Part shown: positions 47,965 through 58,526 of the stretch, piece by piece
How positions within the stretch are numbered: position 1 is the stretch's first letter
How the letters are laid out: each line of letters begins with the position of its first letter
NCBI RefSeq assembly: GCF_039536205.1
Contig: NZ_BAAAYL010000001.1
Location: forward strand, 6,572,001 to 6,636,000
Length of the DNA: 64,000 bases
Origin: Streptomyces sannanensis
Lineage (GTDB): Bacteria > Actinomycetota > Actinomycetes > Streptomycetales > Streptomycetaceae
Direction: 5' to 3'
Notes under the pieces: model-generated
Databases searched by the model: none
The model's input: the letters and a program-made list of their open reading frames with translations, nothing else
Told to the model about the DNA's origin: nothing
Position numbers and translations under genes: made by a program

Positions 47965-48312
47965 ATGCCGCCTGTAGTACCGCCCTTTCTGATCGGTCTC
48001 ATCGCAGCCCCCTTGGCGAAGCGCATCGCCAAGCCGCTGATGCGAGGGCTCGTCAAGACCTCGGTCAGCCTGGTGATGGAAGTCAAGCGCGCCGCCAGCG
48101 AGGCGAACGAGGGCATCCACGACTTCGCCGCCGAGGTGACCGCCGAGATGATCGCCGTGCAGATGGCTCGGGACGCGCGTGTCCGGTCCGACGGCGAGAC
48201 CAAGCATGATCACGACCCCGAGGGCGACGCCGACGCCGCACCCCACGGGGAGCACGGGGCCAAGCACAGTGCGAAGCCGCGTGCGGCCGCCATCGCTGCC
48301 AAGGGGAACTGA
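47965..48312 (+). CDS. DUF5132 domain protein
   Basis: The 115-residue protein opens with MPPVVPPFLIGLIAAPLAKR, the DUF5132 signature, followed by an amphipathic helix (SVSLVMEVKRAASEANEGIH) and a His/Asp/Lys-rich tail (HDHDPEGDADAAPHGEHGAK). DUF5132 proteins are typically found next to transporters with HMA-like domains, as here. Metal-related function is inferred from this company and from the His/Asp tail. AGAGAGG precedes the ATG. Confidence 0.8.
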   Translation: MPPVVPPFLIGLIAAPLAKRIAKPLMRGLVKTSVSLVMEVKRAASEANEGIHDFAAEVTAEMIAVQMARDARVRSDGETKHDHDPEGDADAAPHGEHGAKHSAKPRAAAIAAKGN

Positions 48313-48359
48313 GCCGGGTCACTCCGGCGTAGCAGCCGCACCCCCTACGGACTGCAGGA

Positions 48360-48389
48360 TGCGGGCATCCCTCGCAGGGGGTGCCCGCA
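48360..48389 (+). terminator. Hairpin between DUF5132 and ABC exporter genes
   Basis: TGCGGGCATCCC pairs with GGGGTGCCCGCA with one mismatch and a small loop, 48 bases after the DUF5132 stop. It could attenuate or end the upstream transcript. Confidence 0.5.
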
Positions 48390-48519
48390 CTGTGCCGACG
48401 CGTGTGGCTGCAGCGCCGGCCGCCTGTCGGAGCAGAGCATTTCTCTTTCTATCTTCCATTTCTCCATGGTTCTCCTCGGTGACGAAGGCGGACCACTCAC
48501 AAACAGGTGACTGTCGCTC

Positions 48520-50823
48520 ATGACAACTCTCATGGACACGGTGGCGCGCCCGCCCGTGTACGCCGGTGTCAACGCGCGATCGGTCGTTCCGGGCCGTCAG
48601 CGCTGGGAGGCCGGACTGGTACTGAGGCGCCCCCGTCTGGCGAGAATTCTGGAGTCGGCACTCATCAGAAGCGAGGGCATCTCAAGGGCGCAGGTGAATC
48701 CGGTGACCGGGGGAGTCCTCGTCTTCCACGACGCGACGGTGAATTCCACTGAGGTCGCGCACCTGGTGCGAAGCACCGTCGCCCTCATCGCGGAGAACGT
48801 CGCGAAACTCCTGGCCGGCACGGACCCTGTCACCGACGGAAGCGCGTGTCCGTCATCGGCCGGCGCACCAGCGGTGTCCCGCAGCACCCTCTCAGGCATC
48901 GCCGTTGCCGGTGGCACGGCGGCCGTGCTCGCCGTGGGAGCCCGGAATCTGCTGAACAAGTCGATGCTGGCCTTCGGGGGTGTGGTCACGGCGACAGCCC
49001 TGATCATCCGGCGCGCCTGGCGCCGCGCCGGGGAGCACGTCGACGACGGTGCACATCAACGCGCCTCCCACCCGCTGCTGCGCATCGTGGGACGACATCG
49101 AGGGCGGCTCGCTCTGGCGTCCGTGCTGTCCGCGGTCTGTCAGATCAGCGAGATGGCGCTGAGCCTCTTCATCGGCTGGATCGCCGTCGTCCTCATCAAG
49201 GGCGAGAGCGCCATGCTCACGGGGATGGGCCTCGTCGGCGCGGCGAATCAGCTGTGGTTCCTCGCCGGAGTGACGGCCCTCGTCTGCCTCGCCGTGGCCT
49301 GCTTGTCGTACGCCTCGGGCATCGAATGGCGCACGCTCGGCCAGGCTATCCAGCACGACTGGCGCAACGAGACCTACGCGCACGTCCAGCACCTGGAACT
49401 GGGCCACCTGGAGGGCGAACGGACGACCCGTATCGCCGGCGCGCTGACCGACGACGTCAACCAGCTCGGCACCTTCTTCGCCGTCTCGGCCAACGAGGTG
49501 GTCCAGGTCGTCACCAGCTTCCTGGTCCTGGTACCCGTCTTCCTGACGCTCGCCCCGCAGATCGCCTGGATCGCCTTTCTGCCCGTACCGATCGTGGCCT
49601 GGCTCTCCTTCCACTACCACGACCGCGTCGCCGCCGACTACTCCGTCTCCAACGAGGACCGTACGAAGCTGCACAGTCGGCTCGTCAACAGCCTGGAGGC
49701 GAGCGCCACGGTCAAGAGTTTCTGCGCGGAGGACTACGAGGCGGAGCGCATCCGGGATCTCAGCGAGACGTACCGGCGCAGCAACCACCGCACCGACCAA
49801 AGCGCCGTCCAGCACACCGAGACCGTGCGTGTGTGCACCACCGCCTCCATGGCGGGCATGATGCTTCTGGGCGGCCGCGCCGTGCTGAACGGCACACTGC
49901 GCTTCGAGGTGTTCAGTCCGCTGATCGGGCTGCCCCAGCAGGTGCTGTGGCGGCTCACCCGGCTCGGGAGCACGGTCGACCAGTACCAGCGCACTCTCGC
50001 GGCCTTCGACCGCGTGGAGCGCCTTCGCGGTCTCCCCCTGGAACCCGACGGCAACGGCAAGCGGCTCGACCCCCGCGAGGTCTCGGGCGACATCGTCCTC
50101 GACCAGGTGACGTTCGCCTACCCCGGACGCCCGCCCGCCCTGGAGAACCTCTCCCTGCGCATCGCGCCGGGCAGGGTCACCGGCATCGTGGGTGCCACCG
50201 GATCCGGCAAGACCACCGTCGCCAAGCTGATCATGCGTTTTCAGGACGCCGGATCGGGCCGGGTGCTGATCGACGGTCAGGACATCCGCCATCTGCCGCG
50301 CAAGGACGTACGCAGAGCGGTCGGATTCGTGGCCCAGGATCCGTTCCTCTTCGACGGGACCATCGAGGAGAACATCTGCTACGGCACCTTCGAAGCGAGC
50401 CACGACCGTGCGGTCGAGGCCGCACGGATGGCCGAGGCCCATGGCTTCATCGAGGCGATGCCGATGCGGTACGACACTCTCATCGGCGAGCGCGGCGCCG
50501 CACTGTCCGGCGGGCAGAGGCAACGCATCGCCCTGGCCAGGGCAATCCTCAAGAACTCCCCCGTCGTCATCCTCGACGAGGCCACCTCCGCGGTCGACAA
50601 CGAGACCGAGGCGGCCATCCAGCGCACCCTCAAGGTCTTCGCCGCCGATCGCACCCTGGTCGTCATCGCGCACCGTCTGTCCACGATCCGTCAGGCCGAC
50701 TGGATCTACGTCCTCGACAAGGGCGGCGTGGTGGCCGAGGAGGGCACCCATGCCGAACTGCTCGGACATGACGGCCTGTATGCGTCCCTCTGGCGCCTAC
50801 AGGCCGGCGAGAAAGTCGCATAA
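48520..50823 (+). CDS. ABC exporter (fused permease-ATPase) with degenerate HMA-like N-terminus
   Basis: The 767-residue protein has a ~110-residue N-terminal domain of HMA-like layout without the CxxC metal motif, six membrane helices (~120-430), and an ATPase with Walker [11 protein letters not shown] (~558), signature [14 protein letters not shown] (~662) and Walker [13 protein letters not shown]. It is an exporter of the lipid A/peptide type. The gene ends 117 bp before the NRPS in the same direction, so it could export its product or act in self-resistance. Its link with DUF5132 suggests instead a metal-related or envelope role; both remain possible. Confidence 0.88.
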   Translation: MTTLMDTVARPPVYAGVNARSVVPGRQRWEAGLVLRRPRLARILESALIRSEGISRAQVNPVTGGVLVFHDATVNSTEVAHLVRSTVALIAENVAKLLAGTDPVTDGSACPSSAGAPAVSRSTLSGIAVAGGTAAVLAVGARNLLNKSMLAFGGVVTATALIIRRAWRRAGEHVDDGAHQRASHPLLRIVGRHRGRLALASVLSAVCQISEMALSLFIGWIAVVLIKGESAMLTGMGLVGAANQLWFLAGVTALVCLAVACLSYASGIEWRTLGQAIQHDWRNETYAHVQHLELGHLEGERTTRIAGALTDDVNQLGTFFAVSANEVVQVVTSFLVLVPVFLTLAPQIAWIAFLPVPIVAWLSFHYHDRVAADYSVSNEDRTKLHSRLVNSLEASATVKSFCAEDYEAERIRDLSETYRRSNHRTDQSAVQHTETVRVCTTASMAGMMLLGGRAVLNGTLRFEVFSPLIGLPQQVLWRLTRLGSTVDQYQRTLAAFDRVERLRGLPLEPDGNGKRLDPREVSGDIVLDQVTFAYPGRPPALENLSLRIAPGRVTGIVGATGSGKTTVAKLIMRFQDAGSGRVLIDGQDIRHLPRKDVRRAVGFVAQDPFLFDGTIEENICYGTFEASHDRAVEAARMAEAHGFIEAMPMRYDTLIGERGAALSGGQRQRIALARAILKNSPVVILDEATSAVDNETEAAIQRTLKVFAADRTLVVIAHRLSTIRQADWIYVLDKGGVVAEEGTHAELLGHDGLYASLWRLQAGEKVA

Positions 50824-50939
50824 CCGCACCCGGCCGAGCCGCAGTTCACCACATTGCATGGCACTCACAGGCGGCCGTGGCCGGGACGAGCAGTGCCGGT
50901 GGAAGTAATTCTCCGTGTCATTCTCCGGAAGGTACCCCC

Positions 50940-53900
50940 ATGTCTCGTCGCGACGACGTCGCACGTCCTCTGACGGCCGCTCAGCGCGAAATCTGGTTCG
51001 CTGAACAATGCGCCGGTGGGGATAATGCGGCCTATCGCATCGGCGAGTACCTGGAAATCCATGGACCCGTCGATGCGGATGTCTTCACAACCGCCCTGCG
51101 CGCGGTCGTCGCACAGGCCGGAGCCCTCCATCTCCGCTTCCCGGACGGCGAGGAGGGAAGGCAAGGGGAGGACGGGCCGGTCCAGGTCGTCCGTCCGTCG
51201 GAAGACTGGGATTTCCCGGTTGTCGACATGAGCACGGAGGACGACCCGGGCGCGGCGGCACGCAGATGGATCGCCGCCGACATGTCCCGGCCGATGGATC
51301 TCGCGCGTGGGCCGCTGTTCCGTCACGCGCTTCTGGAACTGCGGACAGATCTTTACATCTGGTACCACGCCTATCACCACATCGTGATGGACGGGTACGG
51401 CTATTCTCTCATCGCACGCGCGGTCGCGGACACGTACACGGCGCTGATGGAGGGCCGGCCGGCCGAACGGGCCGTATTCGGATCCCTCACGGCTCTGCTG
51501 GACAACGATTCCGCCTACCGCGCCTCCGAAAGCTTCACAGCCGATCGTTCGTACTGGACGTCGCGTTTCGCCGACCTGCCGGAGCTCGCCACGTGTGCGG
51601 GCCGGGCACCGGACGTGGCGTACACCGGCACGGTACGCGGGACCGAACCGGTGACACCGGGGCGGCCGGACATCCTGACGGCGGCGGCCGAGCGGACCGG
51701 GGTGCGCTGGTCCCGGCTCCTCATCGCGGCGACGGCCCTGTACGTGCACCGCCTCACGGGATCGCGGGACGTGGTGCTGGGACTCGCCGTCGCCGCGCGC
51801 CGGGATCCCGTCCTCACCCGTGTGCCCGGTGCGGTCTCCAACGTGGTGCCGCTGCGTCTGTCCGTCCGGCCGGGTATGTCGGTGGCAGAACTGGTCGATC
51901 ACGTCAGGGACGAGGTCCGCGACGCCGTCGCGCACCAGCGGTACCGGGGCGAGGACATTCACCGGGACCTGTCGCTGCCCGGCACCATCGGCACGGCCTT
52001 CTCGCCGGTGGTCAACATCATGTCCTTCGACTACGACCTGCGGTTCGCCGGTCACCACGCCACTGCGCACAACGTCTCGGCCCTCGCCGTCTCCGACCTG
52101 GCGGTCGTCGCATGGGACAGGCGGGACGGGTCCGCACCCCACGTTGCCCTGAGGGGCGACGGCGCCCGGTACGACGACGCGACCCTCAAGGACCACCAGC
52201 AGCGGCTGATGAGGCTCCTCGACGGCCTCGCGGCCGCCGCCCCGGAGCGGCCGGTCGGCGGGATCGAGGTGCTGTCGGCAGAGGAACGGCACCGGCTGCT
52301 GGTGGAGTACAACGACACGTCGCCGTCCGTGGGCGCCGTTCCGTTGCCCGTGTCGTTCATGGCGCAGGTGCGGAAGACACCGGATGCGGTGGCCCTCGTG
52401 GCGGGGGACACGACCCTGACATTCCGGGAGCTGGACGCTCGGGCGAACCGGTTCGCGCATGTGCTGGTGGAGCGTGGGGTGGGGCCGGAGGGGGTGGTGG
52501 CGCTGGTTCTGCCGCGGTCGGTGGAGCTAGTCGTGGCGATGCTGGGTGTGATGAAGGCGGGCGCGGCGTATCTGCCGGTGGATCCGGGATATCCGCGGTC
52601 GCGGATCGCGTTCATGCTGGAGGACGCCTGCCCCGCGCTCGTGGTCGACGACCCGTCGTTCGTGTCGGCGACCGACGGCCGCCCGGACTCGGATCCGGAG
52701 GTACGGCTGGATCCGCGTCATCCGGCGTACGTCATCTACACGTCGGGTTCGACGGGGCACCCCAAGGGCGTGATGGTGAGCCACGCCGGCATCGCCGGCC
52801 TGGTGGCGGCGCAGGTGGAGCGGTTCGCCATCGACTCCGGCAGCCGGGTGCTGCAGTTCGCGTCACCGAGCTTCGACGCCTCGGTGTCCGAGCTGTACAC
52901 CGCGCTGCTGGCCGGCGCCGCGGTGGTGCTGCCGCCGCCGGGATCCCCGCTCGCGGCACTCACCGACCCGGCGGCCAGGATCACGCATGTCACCGTGGTG
53001 CCGTCGGTGCTGGCGGCCGTGCCGGAGGGCGGGCTGAACGTACGGACCCTGGTCGTGGCCGGTGAGGCGTGTCCGGCGGAGTTGGTGGAGCGTTGGGCGG
53101 CGGGCCGCCGGATGATCAATGCGTACGGTCCGACCGAGGCGACGGTGTGCGCGACGATGAGTGATCCGTTGTCGCCGGGGTCGGGGGTGCCGTCGATCGG
53201 TCGTCCGATCGCGAACACGCGGGTGTATGTGCTGGACGGTGGTCTGCGCCCGGTTCCGCCGGGTGTCGCGGGTGAGTTGTACGTCGCTGGTGGGGGACTG
53301 GCGCGTGGGTATCTGAACCGTGCGGGGTTGACGGCGGAGCGGTTCGTGGCGGATCCGTTCGGGCCGGCGGGTTCGCGGATGTACCGCACGGGTGACCTCG
53401 TGCGGTGGGGTTCGGGTGGTTGTCTGGAGTTCGTGGGGCGCGCCGATGAGCAGGTCAAGGTGCGGGGCTTCCGTATCGAACCCGGCGAGGTCGAGGCGGT
53501 GCTGTCCGCCCACCCCGATGTCGAACGGTGCGCGGTCGTGGTCCGCGAGGAGCGTCTCGTGGGCTATCTCGTGCCGGCCTGCGCGGGCGCTGTTCCGGAT
53601 CCGGAGGTGATGCGGGCACATGTCCGTGAGCGGTTGCCGGAGTACATGGTTCCGGCGGCGTTCGTGGTGCTCGAGACGCTTCCGCTGACGCCGAGCGGGA
53701 AGCTGGACCGGGCGGCGCTGCCCGAGCCGGAATTCGGCGCGGCCGAGCGGAGCAGGGCTCCGCGCACCCCGCGCGAGCAGGTGCTGGCGGAGCTGTTCGC
53801 CGAGGTGCTGGGACTGCCCGACGTCGGCGTCGACGACAGCTTCTTCGACCTGGGCGGACACTCCCTCCTCGCCATGCGCCTCATCGCGCGGATCCGTTCG

Positions 53901-56900
53901 TCCTTCGGTGTGGAACTGAGCCTGCGGACCCTCTTCGAGGCGCCGACGGTCGCCTCGCTGACGGCCCGCATGGACGGGGCCGGCACGGCCCGGCCCGCTC
54001 TGGCGGTCCGCGAGCGTCCCGACGACGTTCCGTTGTCCTTCGCGCAGCGGCGGCTGTGGTTCCTGCACCAGCTGGAGGGGCCGAGCGCGACGTACAACAT
54101 TCCACTGGCGTTGCGGTTGTCGGGGGAGCTGGACCGGGCGGCGTTGCAGGCGGCGCTGGTGGACGTGGTGGCGCGGCACGAGAGCCTGCGGACGGTGTTC
54201 GCCGAGGTGGACGGGGTGCCGTGCCAGCGTGTGCTGGACGTGGAGGCGGCCTGGCCGCGACTGCGGGTGACCCGGACACCCGAGCGGGAGCTCGAAGCTC
54301 GGCTGGATCGGGCGGCGCGGTACGCGTTCGACCTGTCGGCCGAGGCGCCGCTGCGGGCGGAGCTGTTCGAGATCGCCTCGGATGAGCACGTCCTGCTGGT
54401 GGTGGTGCATCACATCGCGGGTGACGGCTGGTCCATGGGCCCGCTCTCCCGTGACCTGACCACCGCCTATGCGGCACGCGCACGGGGAGGACAGCCGGAG
54501 TGGTCGCCGCTCGCGGTGCAGTACGCCGACTACACCCTCTGGCAGCGTGACCTCCTCGGAGACGCCGACGACCCGGACAGCCTCTTCGCCCGTCAACTCG
54601 CCCACTGGATCGAGGCACTTGCCGGGGCGCCCGATCAACTGGAGCTGCCGTTCGACCGGCCACGGCCAGCGGTTGCGTCCCACCGCGGCGGCAGGGTGAC
54701 GTTGCGGATCGAGCCGCGACTGCAACAGGCCCTGGGGGCCCTGGCACGGGACACCGGATCCAGCCTCTTCATGGTGCTCCAGGCGGGACTCGCCACTCTC
54801 CTCGGCAAGCACGGCGCCGGCACCGACATCACGACGGGCACGCCGGTCGCGGGACGTACCGACGAGGCCGCGGACAACGTCGTCGGCTTCTTCGTCAACA
54901 CGCTCGTGCTGCGAACGGACCTTTCGGGAGACCCGAGCTTCCGCGACCTGCTGGGCCGGGTCCGGGAGAACGCGCTCGCCGCCTACGCCCACCAGGACCT
55001 GCCGTTCGAACATCTCGTCGAGGCCCTGAGCCCCGTCCGGTCGATGGCCCACCATCCGCTGTTCCAGGTGATGTTCGCCCTGCAGAACGCATCTGCCGGC
55101 GACTTCGAACTCCCCGAGCTCCGCCTGTCCCCCGTGTCCGTCTTCACAGGGACCGCCAAGTTCGACCTCTTCTTCGCCGTGACCGAACGGCACGCTGCCG
55201 ACGGCGGCCCGGGCGGCCTCGACTGCGTCGTCGACTACGCGGCCGACGTGTTCGACGCCCGGACGGTCGAGTCGCTCGTGGCACGTTGGCCGAAGGTTCT
55301 GGAGGCCGTCGCGGCCGAACCGGACCGGCCTCTCCGGCAGGTCGCCGTCCTCTCCCCGCAGGAGCGGCGACAGCTCCTGGCCCCCGCCGGCACCGTACCC
55401 GCCGGAGCCGACACCACCGTCACGGCGTTGTTCGAGAGCCGGGCGGCGGCGACGCCGGACGCCGTGGCCGTCGTCTGCGACGACATCACCCTCACGTACC
55501 GTGAACTCAACAGCCGGGCGAACCGGCTCGCGCACGCCCTGATCGCGCGCGGCGCGGGCCCCGAGAAGCTGGTGGCGCTGGCCCTGCCGCGCTCCGTGGA
55601 CCTCGTCGTCGCCGTCCTCGGCGTCCTCAAGTCCGGAGCGGCGTACCTGCCGGTGGATCCCGGATACCCGCCCGCCCGTATCGCGGCCGTGCTCGACGAC
55701 GCCGGCCCGGCGCTGCTCGTCACCACGTCCTCGACCGCCGAGGGCCTGCCCGGCGGGGAAGGAACCGGGCGGCTGCTGCTCGATGACCCCGCGACGTCCA
55801 CCATCCTGGCCGGCTGCCCCGATACCGATCCCGTCACCACCGTCGCACCACAGAACACCGCCTACGTCATCTACACCTCCGGCTCGACAGGCCGGCCCAA
55901 GGGTGTTCTCGTCCCGCACCGGAACGTCGTACGGCTCTTCTCCGCCACCCGCGAGTGGTTCGGGTTCGGCGCCGACGATGTGTGGACGCTGTTCCACTCG
56001 TACGCCTTCGACTTCTCCGTCTGGGAACTCTGGGGCGCGCTGCTTCACGGTGGCCGCCTGGTCGTCGTGTCCCACGACGTCAGCCGCTCCCCCCGGCGGT
56101 TCCTGGAGCTGCTCGCACGTGAAGGCGTCACCGTGCTCAACCAGACGCCGTCCGCGTTCCACCAGCTGATGCAGACGGACTGGGAGCAGCCGGAGCCATC
56201 GGCCTCCCTGGCACTGCGCACCGTCGTCTTCGGCGGCGAGGCACTGGACATCGGACGCCTCGCCGACTGGTACGGGCGCCACGCCGACGACGCGCCGGTC
56301 CTGGTGAACATGTACGGCATCACCGAGACGACGGTGCACGTCACCTACGCTCCCCTGGACCGGCGCACCGCCGCCGAAGCCACCGCCAGCGTCATCGGCG
56401 AGCCGATTCCCGACCTGCGCACCTACGTCCTCGACGCGGCCCTGCAGCCGGTCCCGCCCGGGGTGCCGGGAGAGCTGTACGTCGCCGGAGCAGGCCTGGC
56501 CCGTGGGTATCTGCACCGCCCGGGCCTGACCGCCGCGCGGTTCGTGGCCGACCCCCACGGGCCGGCCGGGGAGCGGATGTACCGTACGGGCGACGTGGTG
56601 CGCCGGAAGGCGGCCGGCGGCCTGGAGTTCGTCGGCCGCGCCGACGACCAGGTCAAGATTCGCGGCTTCCGGATCGAACCGGGCGAGATCGAGTCTGTGC
56701 TCGCGGCGCACCCGGACGTCGCCCAGGCCGCGGTCGTGGCACGCCGGGACCGCGCCGACGACACCCGGCTCGTCGCATACGTGGTGCCCGCGTCCGGGCG
56801 GACTCTCGTGGTGGAGGAGCTGCGCGCGCGGCTGCGCGAACGGCTGCCGGAGCACATGGTCCCTGCCGCCTTCGTCCTCCTCGACACGCTGCCGCTCACG

Positions 56901-58526
56901 GCGAACGGCAAGCTGGACCGGCGCGCGCTTCCCGCCCCGGAGTTCACCTCGGGCAGCGTCCGGGCGCCGCGGACACCGCAGGAGCGGGTGCTCGCCGACC
57001 TGTTCGCCGATGTCCTCGGGCTGTCCGCGGTGGGTATGGACGACAGCTTCTTCGACCTGGGCGGCCACTCGCTGCTGGCCACCCGGCTGGCCGCCCGCAT
57101 CCGGGCGCGGCTGGGCATCGAGATGGACCTGCGGACCCTGTTCGAGGCGCCGACGGTGGCCTCCCTGGCGGGCCGCCTCGCCGGCGCCGCTCGGGCGCAG
57201 AGGAAGCTCACCGCCATGGCACGTCCCGAGCGGGTGCCGCTCTCCTTCGCGCAGCAGCGCCTCTGGTTCCTGGACCAGATGGAAGGCCCCGGCGCGACGT
57301 ACAACATCCCCTGGGCGCTGAGACTGTCCGGTCCTCTGGACCGGGCGGCGCTCGAGGCGGCCCTGAGCGACGTCGTCACACGGCACGAGACCCTGCGCAC
57401 GGTCTTTCCCGCCGTTGACGGGGTGCCCGAGCAGCACGTTCTCGACCCGGCACAGGTCCGGCCGCGCCTCGACGTCACCGAGGCCGTGGAGGCGGAGCTG
57501 CCGGAGCTGCTGGCGGAGGCCGCGCGGTACGCCTTCGACCTGGCGGGCGAACCACCGCTGCGGGCGCGGCTCTTCGCCCTCGCCCCCGACGAGCACGTGC
57601 TGCTGCTCCTGGTGCACCACATCGCCGCCGACGGCTGGTCGATGGGCCCGCTCTGTCGTGACCTGGCGACCGCGTACGCCGCTCGACGCCGGGGTGAGGA
57701 GCCCCGGTGGCCGTCGATGCCGGTGCAGTACGCCGACTACGCGCTGTGGCAGCGGCAGCTGCTGGGCGACGTCTCCGACCCGGACAGCGTCTTCGCGCGG
57801 CAGAGCGCCTACTGGAGCCGGGAACTCGCCGGTGTCCCGGAACCCTTGGAGCTCCCGATCGACCGGCCGCGGCCCGCCGTGGCCTCCTCCCTCGGAGGCC
57901 GGGTGCCCCTGCGGGTCGGCGCGGAGCTGCACGCGGCCCTGGCCGAGCTGGCTCAACGCACCGGTACCAGCCTCTTCATGGTCCTCCAGGCGGGACTCGC
58001 GGCACTGCTCGGGAAGCTCGGAGCCGGCACGGACATCCCGGTGGGAACACCGGTGGCGGGGCGTACCGACGAGGCCGCGGACGACCTGGTCGGATTCTTC
58101 GTGAACACGCTCGTGCTGCGCACTGACCTCTCCGGCGACCCCGGCTTCCGGGACCTGCTCGGGCGGGTACGGGAAACCTCGCTGGCCGCGTACGCCCACC
58201 AGGACGTCCCGTTCGAGCACCTGGTCGAGGTGCTGAAGCCCACCCGCTCCTTGGCGCACCACCCGCTGTTCCAGGTCATGCTGGCGATGCAGAACGCCGT
58301 CGGCGACGACCTCGTGCTGCCGGAACTGCGGGTGTCCCCCCCTTTCCGTCGATCTCGGTACGGCCAAGTGCGACCTGACCTTCAGCGTCGTCGAACGCCG
58401 TACCCCCGACGGTGGCCCGGACGGGCTCGGCGGGAGCGTCGAGTACGCGGCCGATCTGTTCGACACGTCGACCGTGGAGTCCGTCGTCGCGTGGTGGGTC
58501 GGGCTGTTGGAGGCCGTGGCCTCTGA
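50940..58526 (+). CDS. Nonribosomal peptide synthetase, first part (C-A-T-C-A-T-C), frame broken near its end
   Basis: From ATG 50940 (GGAAGG 7 bases before) the protein reads C1 (HHIVMDG near residue 146), A1, T1 (LGGHS, Ser975), C2 (HHIAGDG near 1157), A2, T2 (Ser2044), C3 (HHIAADG near 2226). All A domains keep the YTSGSTG and GKLDR motifs. By-eye binding-pocket codes are DASTVAAVCK for A1 (aromatic, Tyr-like) and DFWNVGMVHK for A2 (Thr). There is no epimerase domain and no loading A-T before C1, so the first C should accept an acyl or peptidyl donor from elsewhere. A +1 base in seven C at 58336-58342 shifts the frame, and this frame stops at 58526 inside C3. Confidence 0.93.
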   Translation: MSRRDDVARPLTAAQREIWFAEQCAGGDNAAYRIGEYLEIHGPVDADVFTTALRAVVAQAGALHLRFPDGEEGRQGEDGPVQVVRPSEDWDFPVVDMSTEDDPGAAARRWIAADMSRPMDLARGPLFRHALLELRTDLYIWYHAYHHIVMDGYGYSLIARAVADTYTALMEGRPAERAVFGSLTALLDNDSAYRASESFTADRSYWTSRFADLPELATCAGRAPDVAYTGTVRGTEPVTPGRPDILTAAAERTGVRWSRLLIAATALYVHRLTGSRDVVLGLAVAARRDPVLTRVPGAVSNVVPLRLSVRPGMSVAELVDHVRDEVRDAVAHQRYRGEDIHRDLSLPGTIGTAFSPVVNIMSFDYDLRFAGHHATAHNVSALAVSDLAVVAWDRRDGSAPHVALRGDGARYDDATLKDHQQRLMRLLDGLAAAAPERPVGGIEVLSAEERHRLLVEYNDTSPSVGAVPLPVSFMAQVRKTPDAVALVAGDTTLTFRELDARANRFAHVLVERGVGPEGVVALVLPRSVELVVAMLGVMKAGAAYLPVDPGYPRSRIAFMLEDACPALVVDDPSFVSATDGRPDSDPEVRLDPRHPAYVIYTSGSTGHPKGVMVSHAGIAGLVAAQVERFAIDSGSRVLQFASPSFDASVSELYTALLAGAAVVLPPPGSPLAALTDPAARITHVTVVPSVLAAVPEGGLNVRTLVVAGEACPAELVERWAAGRRMINAYGPTEATVCATMSDPLSPGSGVPSIGRPIANTRVYVLDGGLRPVPPGVAGELYVAGGGLARGYLNRAGLTAERFVADPFGPAGSRMYRTGDLVRWGSGGCLEFVGRADEQVKVRGFRIEPGEVEAVLSAHPDVERCAVVVREERLVGYLVPACAGAVPDPEVMRAHVRERLPEYMVPAAFVVLETLPLTPSGKLDRAALPEPEFGAAERSRAPRTPREQVLAELFAEVLGLPDVGVDDSFFDLGGHSLLAMRLIARIRSSFGVELSLRTLFEAPTVASLTARMDGAGTARPALAVRERPDDVPLSFAQRRLWFLHQLEGPSATYNIPLALRLSGELDRAALQAALVDVVARHESLRTVFAEVDGVPCQRVLDVEAAWPRLRVTRTPERELEARLDRAARYAFDLSAEAPLRAELFEIASDEHVLLVVVHHIAGDGWSMGPLSRDLTTAYAARARGGQPEWSPLAVQYADYTLWQRDLLGDADDPDSLFARQLAHWIEALAGAPDQLELPFDRPRPAVASHRGGRVTLRIEPRLQQALGALARDTGSSLFMVLQAGLATLLGKHGAGTDITTGTPVAGRTDEAADNVVGFFVNTLVLRTDLSGDPSFRDLLGRVRENALAAYAHQDLPFEHLVEALSPVRSMAHHPLFQVMFALQNASAGDFELPELRLSPVSVFTGTAKFDLFFAVTERHAADGGPGGLDCVVDYAADVFDARTVESLVARWPKVLEAVAAEPDRPLRQVAVLSPQERRQLLAPAGTVPAGADTTVTALFESRAAATPDAVAVVCDDITLTYRELNSRANRLAHALIARGAGPEKLVALALPRSVDLVVAVLGVLKSGAAYLPVDPGYPPARIAAVLDDAGPALLVTTSSTAEGLPGGEGTGRLLLDDPATSTILAGCPDTDPVTTVAPQNTAYVIYTSGSTGRPKGVLVPHRNVVRLFSATREWFGFGADDVWTLFHSYAFDFSVWELWGALLHGGRLVVVSHDVSRSPRRFLELLAREGVTVLNQTPSAFHQLMQTDWEQPEPSASLALRTVVFGGEALDIGRLADWYGRHADDAPVLVNMYGITETTVHVTYAPLDRRTAAEATASVIGEPIPDLRTYVLDAALQPVPPGVPGELYVAGAGLARGYLHRPGLTAARFVADPHGPAGERMYRTGDVVRRKAAGGLEFVGRADDQVKIRGFRIEPGEIESVLAAHPDVAQAAVVARRDRADDTRLVAYVVPASGRTLVVEELRARLRERLPEHMVPAAFVLLDTLPLTANGKLDRRALPAPEFTSGSVRAPRTPQERVLADLFADVLGLSAVGMDDSFFDLGGHSLLATRLAARIRARLGIEMDLRTLFEAPTVASLAGRLAGAARAQRKLTAMARPERVPLSFAQQRLWFLDQMEGPGATYNIPWALRLSGPLDRAALEAALSDVVTRHETLRTVFPAVDGVPEQHVLDPAQVRPRLDVTEAVEAELPELLAEAARYAFDLAGEPPLRARLFALAPDEHVLLLLVHHIAADGWSMGPLCRDLATAYAARRRGEEPRWPSMPVQYADYALWQRQLLGDVSDPDSVFARQSAYWSRELAGVPEPLELPIDRPRPAVASSLGGRVPLRVGAELHAALAELAQRTGTSLFMVLQAGLAALLGKLGAGTDIPVGTPVAGRTDEAADDLVGFFVNTLVLRTDLSGDPGFRDLLGRVRETSLAAYAHQDVPFEHLVEVLKPTRSLAHHPLFQVMLAMQNAVGDDLVLPELRVSPPFRRSRYGQVRPDLQRRRTPYPRRWPGRARRERRVRGRSVRHVDRGVRRRVVGRAVGGRGL
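58336..58342 (+). other. Run of seven C that breaks the NRPS frame
   Basis: The codons around the tract would read V-S-P-L-S-V-D with six C; the window has seven. Sequence on both sides is intact NRPS in frames differing by one base. It is either an assembly or sequencing error in a homopolymer or a real disabling or recoded frameshift. Confidence 0.9.

Noticed and set aside
48892..50769. A 625-codon minus-strand open frame under the ABC exporter
   Set aside because: The plus strand encodes a complete ABC exporter with all ATPase motifs, so the minus frame is a shadow.
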